From assembly GCA_012270065.1 (NCBI GenBank), contig JAAXJB010000086.1, positions 1 through 38,610 on the forward strand: a stretch of 38,610 nt of DNA, given 5' to 3'. Shown in pieces: positions 16,135-24,924 of this stretch. Each line of letters opens with the position of its first letter. Position 1 is the first letter of the stretch. The position numbers were made by a program, and so were the translations under genes. The notes under the pieces were generated by a model that saw only the letters and a program-made list of their open reading frames with translations, was not told the origin of the DNA and ran no database searches. Origin of the DNA: Rubripirellula sp. Lineage in GTDB: Bacteria; Planctomycetota; Planctomycetia; Pirellulales; Pirellulaceae.

Positions 16135-17121
16135 ATGTCGCAGTTTGAGCCACCTCGATTCGAACCTCATCCTTTTCTGCGCGGGGGGCATCTTCAGACA
16201 ATCGCCGCCACACGGGACGCGTCGAATGACCGTTTGAGACCTGTTCAGCATGTGATACCAGTTTCAGAGGGTGACTCGATTGTTCTGCATGAGGATTGTC
16301 CGGCAGATTGGACGCCACAGAAACCATCTGTTTTGCTCGTGCATGGCCTGTCCGGGTGTCACGCGGCGCCTTACATGGTTCGGTTGGCATCACGCTTTCT
16401 GGCTACCGGACGACGCGTTTTCCGGATGGACATGCGAGGTTGTGGAGCCGCGCGCCCTCTCTCCTGCAATCTGGCACATGCAGGACGTAGTGACGATGTG
16501 ATCAGAGCACTTGATGTGATTGCCGAAAAGTCGGGCGAAGGTCCCATCTTGGCGACAGGCGTCTCACTTGGCGCTGGGCAGTTGTTGCGTGCGGTGGGAC
16601 GGATTGGAAAAGGTGATTCGAGTAGGCCGACCTGGTTTGGCCGTCTATCGAGCATCGCAGCAATAGCGCCTCCGTTGGATTTGAAGCGGTGCAGTATCAA
16701 CATGCAACGGCTGATGTTGCGGCCTTATAATTATTATTTTATCCGAGCGTTGCTTGCCAGCGTGCCCCCTGGGGTTCGTCAACGAGCAGAGTTCCAGCGT
16801 CAGATGAAAAAACGATCACCACGAACATTGTGGGAACTGGATGATCGTATCACGGCACCGTTGAGTGGATTTGATGGGGCCAGCGATTACTACGAACAGG
16901 CTTCGGCTTGCCGGGTTGTGAATTTCAATCCCGTGCCTACGCTGGTTGTGGCAGCGGCTGACGATCCCATCGTGCCAGCTGGCTGTTTCACAGATGACCT
17001 GGGTTTGTGGCCCCAATCAACACATCTGATTGTCACGCCCACTGGTGGTCACATGGGATTTGTTGATCGTCGGCGAAGGTGCTGGATCGACGATGCTGTT
17101 GATGCATGGTTCTCAAGCTGA
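16135..17121 (+). CDS. alpha/beta hydrolase, YheT-like
   Basis: 328 residues. The N terminus 'EPHPFLRGGHLQTI' and the sequence 'LLVHGLSGCHAAPY' followed by 'RMDMRGCGAARPL' match the YheT subfamily of alpha/beta hydrolases (COG0429). The catalytic triad is visible as Ser144 in the nucleophile elbow 'GVSLGAG', an Asp in 'VVAAADDPIVPA' and a His in 'TPTGGHMGFVD' near residue 304. Substrate is unknown; family members are thought to act on esters. ATG 16135 is used. The divergent thpR gene starts 22 bases away. Confidence 0.88.
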   Translation: MSQFEPPRFEPHPFLRGGHLQTIAATRDASNDRLRPVQHVIPVSEGDSIVLHEDCPADWTPQKPSVLLVHGLSGCHAAPYMVRLASRFLATGRRVFRMDMRGCGAARPLSCNLAHAGRSDDVIRALDVIAEKSGEGPILATGVSLGAGQLLRAVGRIGKGDSSRPTWFGRLSSIAAIAPPLDLKRCSINMQRLMLRPYNYYFIRALLASVPPGVRQRAEFQRQMKKRSPRTLWELDDRITAPLSGFDGASDYYEQASACRVVNFNPVPTLVVAAADDPIVPAGCFTDDLGLWPQSTHLIVTPTGGHMGFVDRRRRCWIDDAVDAWFSS

Positions 17122-17152
17122 ACCCAGGTGGTGGGCATTCCTGGACGATTCT

Positions 17153-17515
17153 TTACTTTGTCGTCCAGATCGGGTCAGGGACCATCTCATCAGCCACTGC
17201 CGATCCTTGGTCTGGTCGGCCACTGCCCGCCATGCGGCTGATGATTTCTACAGTCATGTCCTCATCACAGGTGATCTGGCAACTGAGCCTGACGCCTGGG
17301 TCAGACAGCTCGCGAATCTTCAGGGTGTCCTTTTCAGCCTGTGTGATTCTGTCTGGTTCTCCTTCAATGAACTGGATTCGGCAGGATGTACATTTTGATT
17401 GACCACCACAAGCATGAAGCTGGTCAGTGCCTGCGTCTTCCACCAATGCTTTGACAAGCCGTTTGCCAGATTCAACTTCAAATTCACCTACGTCACGAAC
17501 GGTCAGTTTGGGCAT
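17153..17515 (-). CDS. 2Fe-2S ferredoxin
   Basis: 120 residues from ATG 17515, which has GGAG about 9 bases upstream; a longer frame back to 17563 has no such signal. Cluster ligands C36, C42, C45 and C79 are arranged 'CGGQSKCTSC' ... 'RLSCQ', the C-x5-C-x2-C spacing of adrenodoxin or xenobiotic-type ferredoxins. 'ELSDPGVRLSCQ' is the typical segment before the last ligand. No signal peptide, so cytoplasmic. It probably acts as a single-electron carrier for an oxygenase or reductase not in the window. The last 20 residues extend beyond the domain. Confidence 0.9.
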   Translation of the reverse strand: MPKLTVRDVGEFEVESGKRLVKALVEDAGTDQLHACGGQSKCTSCRIQFIEGEPDRITQAEKDTLKIRELSDPGVRLSCQITCDEDMTVEIISRMAGSGRPDQGSAVADEMVPDPIWTTK

Positions 17516-17690
17516 GTTGTGGGTCTCCAGAAGTTGTGTTTGGTGTTTTGATGACGAAAACAAGTGCAGTATCTGATTTGGTTGTCAGGTGATTGCTTCA
17601 GTGCAAACAACCTGTCATTGAAGCCGCCCAAGGATAGTGGCTCCGGTGTCACCATTGCAAGCGACCTGAGTGTAGGAGTCACACGGGCAA

Positions 17691-18401
17691 TTAGGGAGAC
17701 GGTGCTACTGAAGCTCGGGGTGATTTGTCTTTTTCAGTGCTGGGGACAGCTTCAGGGTTATCGATCGATATTAGTGCTTTGAGACGTATACGCAGGAGTT
17801 CGAGCTCCTTTTGCGCCAGGCTGACAGAGAGCGCTTCCTCTGAAATGGCCGCGGTCGTCGTGAGTCCCTTGGCTACGAGACGTTGTTGTAATTCCAATTT
17901 TCGCTTGGCTTGAAGAAGCCTGCGTTCAGCATCGATGATGTCGATTTCACACAACACACGGTTTTCTTCCTGAAGTGCCCGGGAAATCAGGAGTTGGTTC
18001 TCAGCACGGATCATCGCCAGTTGTTGTATGGCGGTTTCTAGATCACTTGGTTTGCCGGGATGGTTGCGAAGTTTCTGGCCTCGCGCCTTGGCCACAGCCA
18101 GTGCGGCTTCCGCTTCGCCAGTTGTCATCGCGGGATAGGTCTGTCGTGAAAGCAGAGTTCTTTCCAGTTTCTGTAACCGTGACTCAATGTCGGCGGTTGT
18201 CGTGTCAATACGAAGAGTCTCGGATTGCCGTTGGACCGTAACGGCACCTAGTCTGCTTTGGAGAATCTCGTTGAATTTCTGGTTGTTTTCGATTTCAGCA
18301 GTTGTTTGCCCTGGGCATGATTCCAGATGGAACGCGGTAAACAACATCATGATGCCGGCGATGGCACCGGTTGATCGGCAGATTGGAGATTCTGGTTGCA
18401 T
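17691..18401 (-). CDS. predicted exported coiled-coil protein, function unknown
   Basis: 236 residues. The N terminus has a hydrophobic stretch (GAIAGIMMLFTAF, residues 12-24) compatible with a signal peptide. Nearly all of the rest is helical with heptad-like Leu spacing, e.g. 'ADIESRLQKLERTLLSR' and 'DAERRLLQAKRKLELQQR', then 'LVAKGLTTTAAISEEALSV', a turn reminiscent of the hairpin tips of TolC or membrane-fusion proteins (resemblance only). The Ser/Pro-rich tail is probably disordered. No catalytic residues. The start may be the ATG at 18350. It lies 127 bases upstream of the ferredoxin gene's outer frame on the same strand. Confidence 0.65.
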   Translation of the reverse strand: MQPESPICRSTGAIAGIMMLFTAFHLESCPGQTTAEIENNQKFNEILQSRLGAVTVQRQSETLRIDTTTADIESRLQKLERTLLSRQTYPAMTTGEAEAALAVAKARGQKLRNHPGKPSDLETAIQQLAMIRAENQLLISRALQEENRVLCEIDIIDAERRLLQAKRKLELQQRLVAKGLTTTAAISEEALSVSLAQKELELLRIRLKALISIDNPEAVPSTEKDKSPRASVAPSP

Positions 18402-18544
18402 TGGTCTATCGCTGTGATCGGTGTTTACTTGTTCCGTGTTCGATGGAACTGGTTTGTTGTCGGAGTTGTAAGCTTAGCGTTCCTGTTACGCTATAACATT
18501 CATAGGAATGATTTGTCTGGCAAGTTTTCGATTGGGTGTGATTC

Positions 18545-19741
18545 ATGCAAAGGCGGCAGTTTGCATTTGCGGCAGTTTCCTGTCTTGGGGGAATCCGTAG
18601 TTTATCGCTTGATGCGCAGGAGAACCGGAGTGATCCGATCACGGTTGGAGTGATTGGGCATACAGGTCGCGGTGACTTTGGTCACGGTCTCGATACGGTT
18701 TGGCGTCATTTTCCGCAGACGACCGTAAAAGCCGTTGCTGATGCAAACCCAGATGGGCTCGCACGCGAATTGCGGAAGCTTGGTTTGAATGCAACGGATG
18801 GATACTCTGATTATCGTACGATGCTGCGCGAAGTGCGCCCCCAGATGGTTGCCGTCTGCCCGAGGCATGTCGATCAACATTGCGAAATGATCCTTGCTTC
18901 AGTTGCCGCTGGAGTGAAAGGGATCTATGTCGAAAAGCCGTTTGTGCAAACGCCAAAGCAGGTCGATCAGGTTGCCAGAGCATGCCGCCAGCAGGGGACA
19001 AAACTGGCTGTCGCTCATCGAAATCGTTACCACCCCGTATTGAAGACAATTGATCAGTTGATTTCCGATGGTCGGATTGGCCGCCTGCTTGAAATACGCG
19101 GACGCGGCAAAGGTGATCATCGCGGCGGGGCTGAGGATCTCTGGGTGCTTGGATCCCATGTATTGAACCTGATGACCTATTTTGGTGGGAAGCCAGAGAC
19201 TTGTTCGGCAACTTTGTACCGCGATGGACGAAGGGTTGAAAAAAGAGATAGGGTTGTTGGAGAAGAAGGGCTTGGTTGGTTGGCAGGAAATGAACTGCAC
19301 GCCAGGTACAGGTTTTCCAGGGGAGTGACGGGGTACTTCGATTCCATCGCCAACGATCAGACGCGAAATTTCGGCTTCGGGCTTGCGTTGGTTGGCAGTC
19401 AGGGGACTATCCAGATCTGGTGCGACGATTCACCGCTCGCCAGATTCCTGCCGGGGAACCCATTTGAACCCGTGGGGTCCCGCCCGTCTTTGCCAATTTC
19501 CACAGCAGGGATTGATGAAGAGGAACCGGTGGAGAAGCTGCACCAGAAAGTGCATCACCATGTTTTACCGGTGGAGGATTTGCTTGCTGCTGTAGCCGGG
19601 AATCGTGAGCCAATCTGTGGGCCAGATGATGCCGGTATGACAGTCGAGATGATTTGCGGGGCTTTTCAATCCCATCGGCTGGGGCGAATGGTTACATTTC
19701 CACTGATCGAAAGAGAACATCCATTCTTGAACTATCGTTGA
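18545..19741 (+). CDS. Gfo/Idh/MocA-family oxidoreductase
   Basis: 398 residues. The N terminus 'MQRRQFAFAAVSCLGG' resembles a twin-arginine signal, as is common for this family in planctomycetes, so export is plausible. The NAD(P)-binding Rossmann part is marked by 'VGVIGHTGRGDFGHG' (about 34-48). The family's 'EKPF' motif occurs in 'GIYVEKPFVQTPKQ' (about 125-138), with the conserved Lys. 'LAVAHRNRYHPVLKTI' begins the substrate domain. Likely substrate is a sugar, inositol or similar polyol; no neighbour clarifies it. No clear ribosome-binding site precedes the ATG. Confidence 0.88.
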   Translation: MQRRQFAFAAVSCLGGIRSLSLDAQENRSDPITVGVIGHTGRGDFGHGLDTVWRHFPQTTVKAVADANPDGLARELRKLGLNATDGYSDYRTMLREVRPQMVAVCPRHVDQHCEMILASVAAGVKGIYVEKPFVQTPKQVDQVARACRQQGTKLAVAHRNRYHPVLKTIDQLISDGRIGRLLEIRGRGKGDHRGGAEDLWVLGSHVLNLMTYFGGKPETCSATLYRDGRRVEKRDRVVGEEGLGWLAGNELHARYRFSRGVTGYFDSIANDQTRNFGFGLALVGSQGTIQIWCDDSPLARFLPGNPFEPVGSRPSLPISTAGIDEEEPVEKLHQKVHHHVLPVEDLLAAVAGNREPICGPDDAGMTVEMICGAFQSHRLGRMVTFPLIEREHPFLNYR

Positions 19742-20036
19742 TGCGTTTGTCACGGATTCTGTTGCGTTGAACATGTTTGTGTGGCTGTTACGCAATGAGC
19801 TGTCACGCGCAGATAAGAGTTGAGGCAGAAATGTTGAGGTTTTTTGTGAGAGAAATTTCCTGCACATCTACGCCAAAAAACCGACACATGTTAGAATTGC
19901 CGGATTACGCCTTTGACATCTTGCCGTGCCAACTTTGGCCTGAATGCCAAATGATTGGACGCGGGTTTTTTGAAACCAGTTTGAATTGAATCTGCTGTTT
20001 TCGGAGATTATTTGTTGCGGGCAATCAGGAGGCACG
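19742..20036. other. intergenic region, about 300 bases, no gene seen
   Basis: Between the oxidoreductase and helicase genes. It contains scattered short AT-rich runs (e.g. gttgaggttttttgtgag at about 19832) but no clear stem-loop terminator or promoter pair. It ends with an AGGAGG at 20027-20032, the best ribosome-binding site in this part of the window. Confidence 0.4.
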
Positions 20037-20087
20037 ATGCGCTCTCCGGGATTCTTACAGGCAGTGGATAGCACAGTATGGATTTGA
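20037..20087 (+). CDS. possible 16-codon leader ORF ahead of the helicase
   Basis: ATG at 20037 follows AGGAGG with a 4-nt gap. It encodes MRSPGFLQAVDSTVWI and stops with TGA at 20085-20087. The A of that stop is the first base of an ATG (20087) in the helicase frame, four codons after the outer helicase ATG at 20078. This TGATG junction is the form usually seen in translational coupling. It may be a leader that drives helicase translation, or a chance ORF. Confidence 0.35.
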   Translation: MRSPGFLQAVDSTVWI

Positions 20088-23000
20088 TGTCCGACGACGC
20101 GGTTGGTGCTCTTGGTCTTCTGGTAGCAGAGGCTGCAGAAAAACTTGTCGATTCTCATGATGAGTCTCTTGATAAAAGAGCAGCCATGATGATGGTCGAC
20201 TCCCCGACATTCAGTAATGAAGACGGGCGAATGCAGTTCGCATTCAAGGTAAAAGGCAATCGTCAGCAGCCGATCCCGGCTTCCATCGAAGTGATGCCTG
20301 AACCACAGGGTGAGGACGAAGATTTTGATTTTTCTCCATTAAGTGTCGCCCTCAACGCCACGCCGATGTGTACTTGTGCGGAATTCAAGGCCAATGGTCG
20401 TTGTGCACATACCTTGGCGATCGCTTGGTGGTTGCAGGAGCAGTTGGGGCGTCGCTCCATCAACGAAGTTTTTGATTTTCTTGGTGAACTGGAAGTTGAT
20501 GCGGTCGCAGCCGGTCGGCAGTTGGTCGGTGAAATTCTTGGCTTGGCCGGAGAGGCCAGCCGGTCAACCGAGTCGGAGGAAACGCGACTGCAGTGGCGGA
20601 TCGGGTTGTCCAGTTCAAGGTATTATTGCCCGATTTCAATCACGCCTTATGAACAAAGGCCACGAAAGAACGGTAAGGGCTGGACCAAGGGAAAAGAGGT
20701 GCGCAGTTTTGACCTGTTGCGCCGTGATTTCTCCAATAACCCGGTCGATGGAAGAATTGCCGCTCTGGTGGCAAACCCAAGCTATTCTTTTGATGACGAG
20801 CATTTTGGTGAGTTTCAGGCGATCAACGCTTTGGCGGGACACAGGGTTGTTGCCTGGGACGACGCAAAAGCGACGGCGTTGACTGTCCATTCAGCTGAAC
20901 TGGTGCTTGCTCTGGAACCGGTCGAGTTCGAAGATGCAGTGAAGCAGACGCGGCAGTCTGAAGACCAGGAAGAGATGGAAAGGCAGACTCTCTTTCGGCC
21001 CAGAATTCATGTAAACGGAATCAACGTCGACCTTTCTCAGTGCAAGACAGTTCTTGGGCATGCAAGTCCTGTAGAGCCGATGGTCGTGATTGCTGATCAA
21101 AAGCATCATCGGCTGATTGCCTGTACCTTGCGTAATCCACGAGCTGTGAAACTGATTCAGCATTTGTTGCGAACCGACTTCACTGAGGTTCTGTTGGATA
21201 GCGAGGCAGCTGCGCAGTTTTCAATTGCGAGCAGCACCGTGGATTCTGCGATTCGTGTCGATTTACCTTCGGAATTGGCAGGGCCAGTGGTGCCAATCGA
21301 GGCCGAGTTGATCTTCGAATTGCGACCACGCCTGGGAGCAGGTTTGCATGTTGCCTTGATGATGCACGAAGACCGTTTTCGGGATTTGATGGTGCCCGGG
21401 CAAAAGCCCGAAACTGTTTCCTGTCTGCTTGAAGCAGGGCCAGTGCGTTTGCAGAGAAATCTTGATCAGGAGCAGGAACGTGTTCAGCAGGTTGTTGAAA
21501 GCTATGGGTTGCAGGATCTTTCCAGCGATGGTCTTTACCGCTGGGTAGCTGAAACCGATGACATGGCATTGGACCTGCTTGCCCGACTCTATGGTGGTGG
21601 CGAGAAAACACCGCGAATCATCTGGCCTGAGGGTGAGTCGCTCAGAGTGCGGGGCGAAATTACTCCCTCCGCACTCAAAGTGCAAATTGATGATGGTCGT
21701 GACTGGTTTGGTCTGAGTGGTTCCATTTCGCTTGATGGACGCGAAGTCCCATTGGAACAGGTTCTGCAGGCCGTTCGAGATAATCGTTCGCTGGTTCAGG
21801 TAGGTGACCGGGAATTTGCCCGAATCAGCGAGGCATTCCGACGTAGATTGCAGCACTTGGGTGACACGGTCGTTGCAGAACGTGGAGCACTGAAAGTTGC
21901 TGAAGCGGCAGTGCCTGCTGTACAGGAGTTGATTGGAACCGATGTGCCAATCGAGGCAACTGCTCGCTGGCATGATTCATTGAAGCGTCTTGATTCACTT
22001 TCGGATTGGAATCCTGAAAAGCCGGAAGAGCTTGATGCGAATCTGCGCGATTATCAGTTGGACGGATATCAATGGCTCGCGCGGCTCAGTGCCTGGGGGG
22101 TTGGTGGTGTCTTGGCAGATGATATGGGCCTTGGGAAAACAGTTCAGGCTTTGGGTGTGCTTCTGGAACGTGGTAGCGGTGGTCCGGCGTTGGTAGTTGC
22201 ACCAACCAGTGTGGGTGATAACTGGGTGCGGGAAACAGAAAAATTCACGCCGGGATTGAGACCTCTGCTCTACCGTGATTCGGATCGGGCTGCCTTGATT
22301 GAATCAGCCAGTGAGAATGATCTCGTGATTGTCAGCTACCAGCTCTTGCAACGCGATGCAAAGAGGTTTGCTTCTCGAGCATGGCATACGCTTGTTCTCG
22401 ATGAAGCGCAGTTCATCAAGAACTCACAAACGAAAACATCGCAGGCAGTGCGGCAGTTGGAAGCTGATTGGAGAATTGGGCTCTCTGGAACACCTTTGGA
22501 AAATCATCTGGGTGAATTGTGGAGTTTGTTTCGAACGATTAGTCCGGGATTGCTCGGCTCGTGGGAAAGATTCCGAACCCGTTTTGCTGATCCCATTGAA
22601 CGGCACAAGGATGACGAACGGAGGCAATCACTCGCCCGTTTGGTTCGGCCCTTCATTTTGCGCAGAACCAAGGATACCGTGTTGAAAGAATTGCCGCCGC
22701 GCACCGAAATTACCTTGCAGGCTGAGCTGAGCTCTGAAGAGCGAAAACGCTATGAGGACATCAGGTTGGCGGCATTGGCTGAACTGAGCGGTGCTGGAGA
22801 AGATTCACAGCAGGCAGGGCAAAAGCGAATTCGAACGCTCGCGTGGTTGACCAGATTGCGGCAGCTTGCCTGCCATCCCCGTTTGGTTGATGCCAGTTGG
22901 GACAGGAGTTCCGCAAAGCTGGATCTGTTGCTCTCGTTGATTGAAGAACTTCGCGATGGCGAGCATCGTGCATTGGTCTTCAGCCAATTTGTAAAACATC

Positions 23001-23431
23001 TGTCGGTGATTCGCGAAAAACTTGATGAACAGGGAATCGTCTACCAGTATCTTGATGGATCGACGCCAGCAAAAGAGAGACAGCGAAGAGTAGACGCGTT
23101 TCAGCAAGGAGAGGGGGATCTGTTTCTTATTTCGCTTAAGGCCGGGGGAACTGGCCTCAATCTCACCGGTGCAGATTATGTGATTCACTTGGACCCGTGG
23201 TGGAATCCCGCGGTTGAGGATCAAGCAACCGACCGCGCTCATCGAATCGGCCAGGAAAGACCGGTGACAGTTTACCGGCTTGTTGCTGGAGGCACGATCG
23301 AAGAGCAGATTCTCGCTTTGCACGCAGACAAGCGTGAACTTGTGGCAGGTGTTCTGGATGGTACCGATCGAGCGGCAAAAATGGACACGGAGGATCTGAT
23401 TCAGCTCATCAAGGAGGGCGCGGCAAACTGA
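20078..23431 (+). CDS. SWIM zinc finger and SNF2-type DNA helicase/ATPase
   Basis: 1117 residues. A SWIM zinc finger (C98-x-C100, C109-x-H111; 'CTCAEFKANGRCAH') is followed by a long beta-rich middle region and a C-terminal SNF2 ATPase. Motif I is 'DDMGLGKTVQALG' (about 680), motif II 'LVLDEAQFIKN' (about 773; DEAQ rather than DEAH), motif III 'IGLSGTPLENHLGELWSL' (about 803). The second lobe has 'LVFSQFVKHL' (about 967), 'GGTGLNLTGADYVI' (about 1023) and motif VI 'DRAHRIGQERPVTVYRL' (about 1050). Such enzymes translocate on double-stranded DNA and remodel protein-DNA complexes. An in-frame stop lies just upstream of the ATG at 20078; ATG 20087 is an alternative, coupled to a leader ORF. Confidence 0.92.
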   Translation: MDLMSDDAVGALGLLVAEAAEKLVDSHDESLDKRAAMMMVDSPTFSNEDGRMQFAFKVKGNRQQPIPASIEVMPEPQGEDEDFDFSPLSVALNATPMCTCAEFKANGRCAHTLAIAWWLQEQLGRRSINEVFDFLGELEVDAVAAGRQLVGEILGLAGEASRSTESEETRLQWRIGLSSSRYYCPISITPYEQRPRKNGKGWTKGKEVRSFDLLRRDFSNNPVDGRIAALVANPSYSFDDEHFGEFQAINALAGHRVVAWDDAKATALTVHSAELVLALEPVEFEDAVKQTRQSEDQEEMERQTLFRPRIHVNGINVDLSQCKTVLGHASPVEPMVVIADQKHHRLIACTLRNPRAVKLIQHLLRTDFTEVLLDSEAAAQFSIASSTVDSAIRVDLPSELAGPVVPIEAELIFELRPRLGAGLHVALMMHEDRFRDLMVPGQKPETVSCLLEAGPVRLQRNLDQEQERVQQVVESYGLQDLSSDGLYRWVAETDDMALDLLARLYGGGEKTPRIIWPEGESLRVRGEITPSALKVQIDDGRDWFGLSGSISLDGREVPLEQVLQAVRDNRSLVQVGDREFARISEAFRRRLQHLGDTVVAERGALKVAEAAVPAVQELIGTDVPIEATARWHDSLKRLDSLSDWNPEKPEELDANLRDYQLDGYQWLARLSAWGVGGVLADDMGLGKTVQALGVLLERGSGGPALVVAPTSVGDNWVRETEKFTPGLRPLLYRDSDRAALIESASENDLVIVSYQLLQRDAKRFASRAWHTLVLDEAQFIKNSQTKTSQAVRQLEADWRIGLSGTPLENHLGELWSLFRTISPGLLGSWERFRTRFADPIERHKDDERRQSLARLVRPFILRRTKDTVLKELPPRTEITLQAELSSEERKRYEDIRLAALAELSGAGEDSQQAGQKRIRTLAWLTRLRQLACHPRLVDASWDRSSAKLDLLLSLIEELRDGEHRALVFSQFVKHLSVIREKLDEQGIVYQYLDGSTPAKERQRRVDAFQQGEGDLFLISLKAGGTGLNLTGADYVIHLDPWWNPAVEDQATDRAHRIGQERPVTVYRLVAGGTIEEQILALHADKRELVAGVLDGTDRAAKMDTEDLIQLIKEGAAN

Positions 23432-23542
23432 TTTTTCCCGTTATTTGCGGCATTTTGGAAAAAAACAACCGTCATGGACCAGACTTGTCTTGGCCAACGC
23501 GAACAATACGAATGTCAGGCGAGGCACATCAGACTTCTTCTC

Positions 23543-23571
23543 TTGTGGCCGTTTGAAAGAAGAGATACTAT
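23543..23571 (+). promoter_or_regulatory. candidate sigma-70-like promoter for recA
   Basis: TTGTGG at 23543-23548 and TACTAT at 23566-23571, separated by 17 bases, sit about 100 bases ahead of the recA start. The -35 match is weak. No classic LexA box of the enteric, Gram-positive or alphaproteobacterial type is seen between here and the gene. Confidence 0.3.
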
Positions 23572-23668
23572 AGAAATGTTCACTATCCGTGGCACCCTCG
23601 ATATGGGGGTGTCAGGCGGACTCAAAGCAGTGATCTTTAAACATTGAGATTTGGGAAGGGATGAGAGA

Positions 23669-24778
23669 ATGGCAAAGAAGGCAAAGGCAGCGTCCAAGAG
23701 TAAGGTTGATCCGGGTTTGAAGGCTGTTCTCGATCGTGAACCAGGCTTGAAGACCACTTTAGAGCAGATTGATAAGGCCTTTGGTGATGGTGCGATCATG
23801 CCATTGGGTGCATCGCAGCAACTCCAGATTGATGGGATCCCGACCGGGAGTCTGAGTCTTGACATGGCGTTGGGAGGTCAAGGGATTCCGCGCGGAAGAA
23901 TGATCGAAGTTTTCGGTCCCGAATCGAGTGGCAAGACAACCCTTGCTCTGCACATTGGGGCGGAGGCGCAACGAAAAGGTGGTATCGCTGCCATCATTGA
24001 TGCCGAGCATGCATTTGATCCAAGTTGGGCAAAAAAACTCGGAGTCGAGCTGGATACTCTGCTTGTCAGTCAGCCCAGCAATGGTGAAGAAGCCATGCAG
24101 ATCTGTGAGATGCTGGTGAAAAGTAACGCGGTGGATGTCATTATCGTTGATTCGGTTGCAGCCCTGGTCCCAAAGAAAGAACTTGAGGGTGAGATCGGTG
24201 ACAGTCACGTCGGTCTTCAGGCTCGCTTGATGAGCCAGTCCATGCGAAAACTGACGGGGGCAATTGCCAAGAGTAAGTGTGCTGTCGTTTTCATCAATCA
24301 GATTCGCGAGAAAGTAGGGGTAATGTTCGGAAGCCCGGAAACTACTCCTGGTGGACGAGCCCTGAAGTTCTACTGTTCCTGCCGGATTGATGTTCGCCGA
24401 ATCGGTGCCTTGAAAGATGGTGAGGAACAGGTTGGGCAGCGTGTGAAGGCGAAAATTGTCAAGAACAAGGTTGCACCGCCGTTTCGAATTGCAGAATTCG
24501 ACATGATGCACAGTAATGGAATCAGCTACGAAGGTGATTTGCTTGATCTTGGAACGACTCACAAAGTTGTCAATCGGAGTGGATCATGGTTCAAGTATGG
24601 TGAAACTTACCTTGGGCAGGGCAAAGAAAAAGCGCGTAACTTCCTGATAGAAAACCCAGACGTGGCAACTGAGATCAAGGATCGGGTCATGCAGGCAGGA
24701 GGTTTCGCATCTCCAGCTGATGAGCTTTCGAACGCGGATTCAGAAGAATTGAGTGAAGAAGGAGTACCAAACAGTTAG
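23669..24778 (+). CDS. recA: recombinase RecA
   Basis: 369 residues from the ATG at 23669, preceded by 'gggaaggga' about 8 bases upstream. It forms filaments on single-stranded DNA, drives strand exchange and, in most bacteria, stimulates LexA self-cleavage. Walker A is 'GPESSGKT' at 83-90 and Walker B ends in Asp161 ('[14 protein letters not shown]'). Loop L2 is '[14 protein letters not shown]'. After it comes '[16 protein letters not shown]', with two Cys where many RecA proteins have Ala/Ser and Val. An acidic tail (DSEELSEEG) is typical. It is followed by a perfect terminator, so it is a single-gene transcript; no recX is present. Confidence 0.98.
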   Translation: MAKKAKAASKSKVDPGLKAVLDREPGLKTTLEQIDKAFGDGAIMPLGASQQLQIDGIPTGSLSLDMALGGQGIPRGRMIEVFGPESSGKTTLALHIGAEAQRKGGIAAIIDAEHAFDPSWAKKLGVELDTLLVSQPSNGEEAMQICEMLVKSNAVDVIIVDSVAALVPKKELEGEIGDSHVGLQARLMSQSMRKLTGAIAKSKCAVVFINQIREKVGVMFGSPETTPGGRALKFYCSCRIDVRRIGALKDGEEQVGQRVKAKIVKNKVAPPFRIAEFDMMHSNGISYEGDLLDLGTTHKVVNRSGSWFKYGETYLGQGKEKARNFLIENPDVATEIKDRVMQAGGFASPADELSNADSEELSEEGVPNS

Positions 24779-24842
24779 TTCGGTTGGTCCGCAAGCTGTT
24801 ACGTCGAGACACAAGTCTACGATTTTCGATTACCATTTCATT

Positions 24843-24874
24843 ATCAGCGGTTCTAGCGAACCGCTGATTTTTTT
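24843..24874 (+). terminator. intrinsic terminator after recA
   Basis: A perfect 11-bp stem (24843-24853 with 24858-24868), a TAGC loop and seven T (24868-24874). It is the cleanest terminator in the window. Confidence 0.95.
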
Positions 24875-24924
24875 GTGTGAATTGCAAACAGAATCAAAAT
24901 GGTACTCTCTTGATCGCAGAATAT

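Noticed and set aside
21263-21973. 236-codon open frame on minus inside the helicase gene
   Set aside because: Opposite the SNF2 gene; rich in Cys, His, Ser and Gln with no family features.
23570-23590. GAAATGTTC as a possible LexA/SOS half-palindrome near recA
   Set aside because: Does not match GAAC-N4-GTTC, CTGT-N8-ACAG or GTTC-N7-GTTC; one imperfect short palindrome is expected by chance.
23759-24562. 267-codon open frame on minus inside recA
   Set aside because: It lies wholly opposite a certain gene, and its translation has no domain and a shadow-frame composition.
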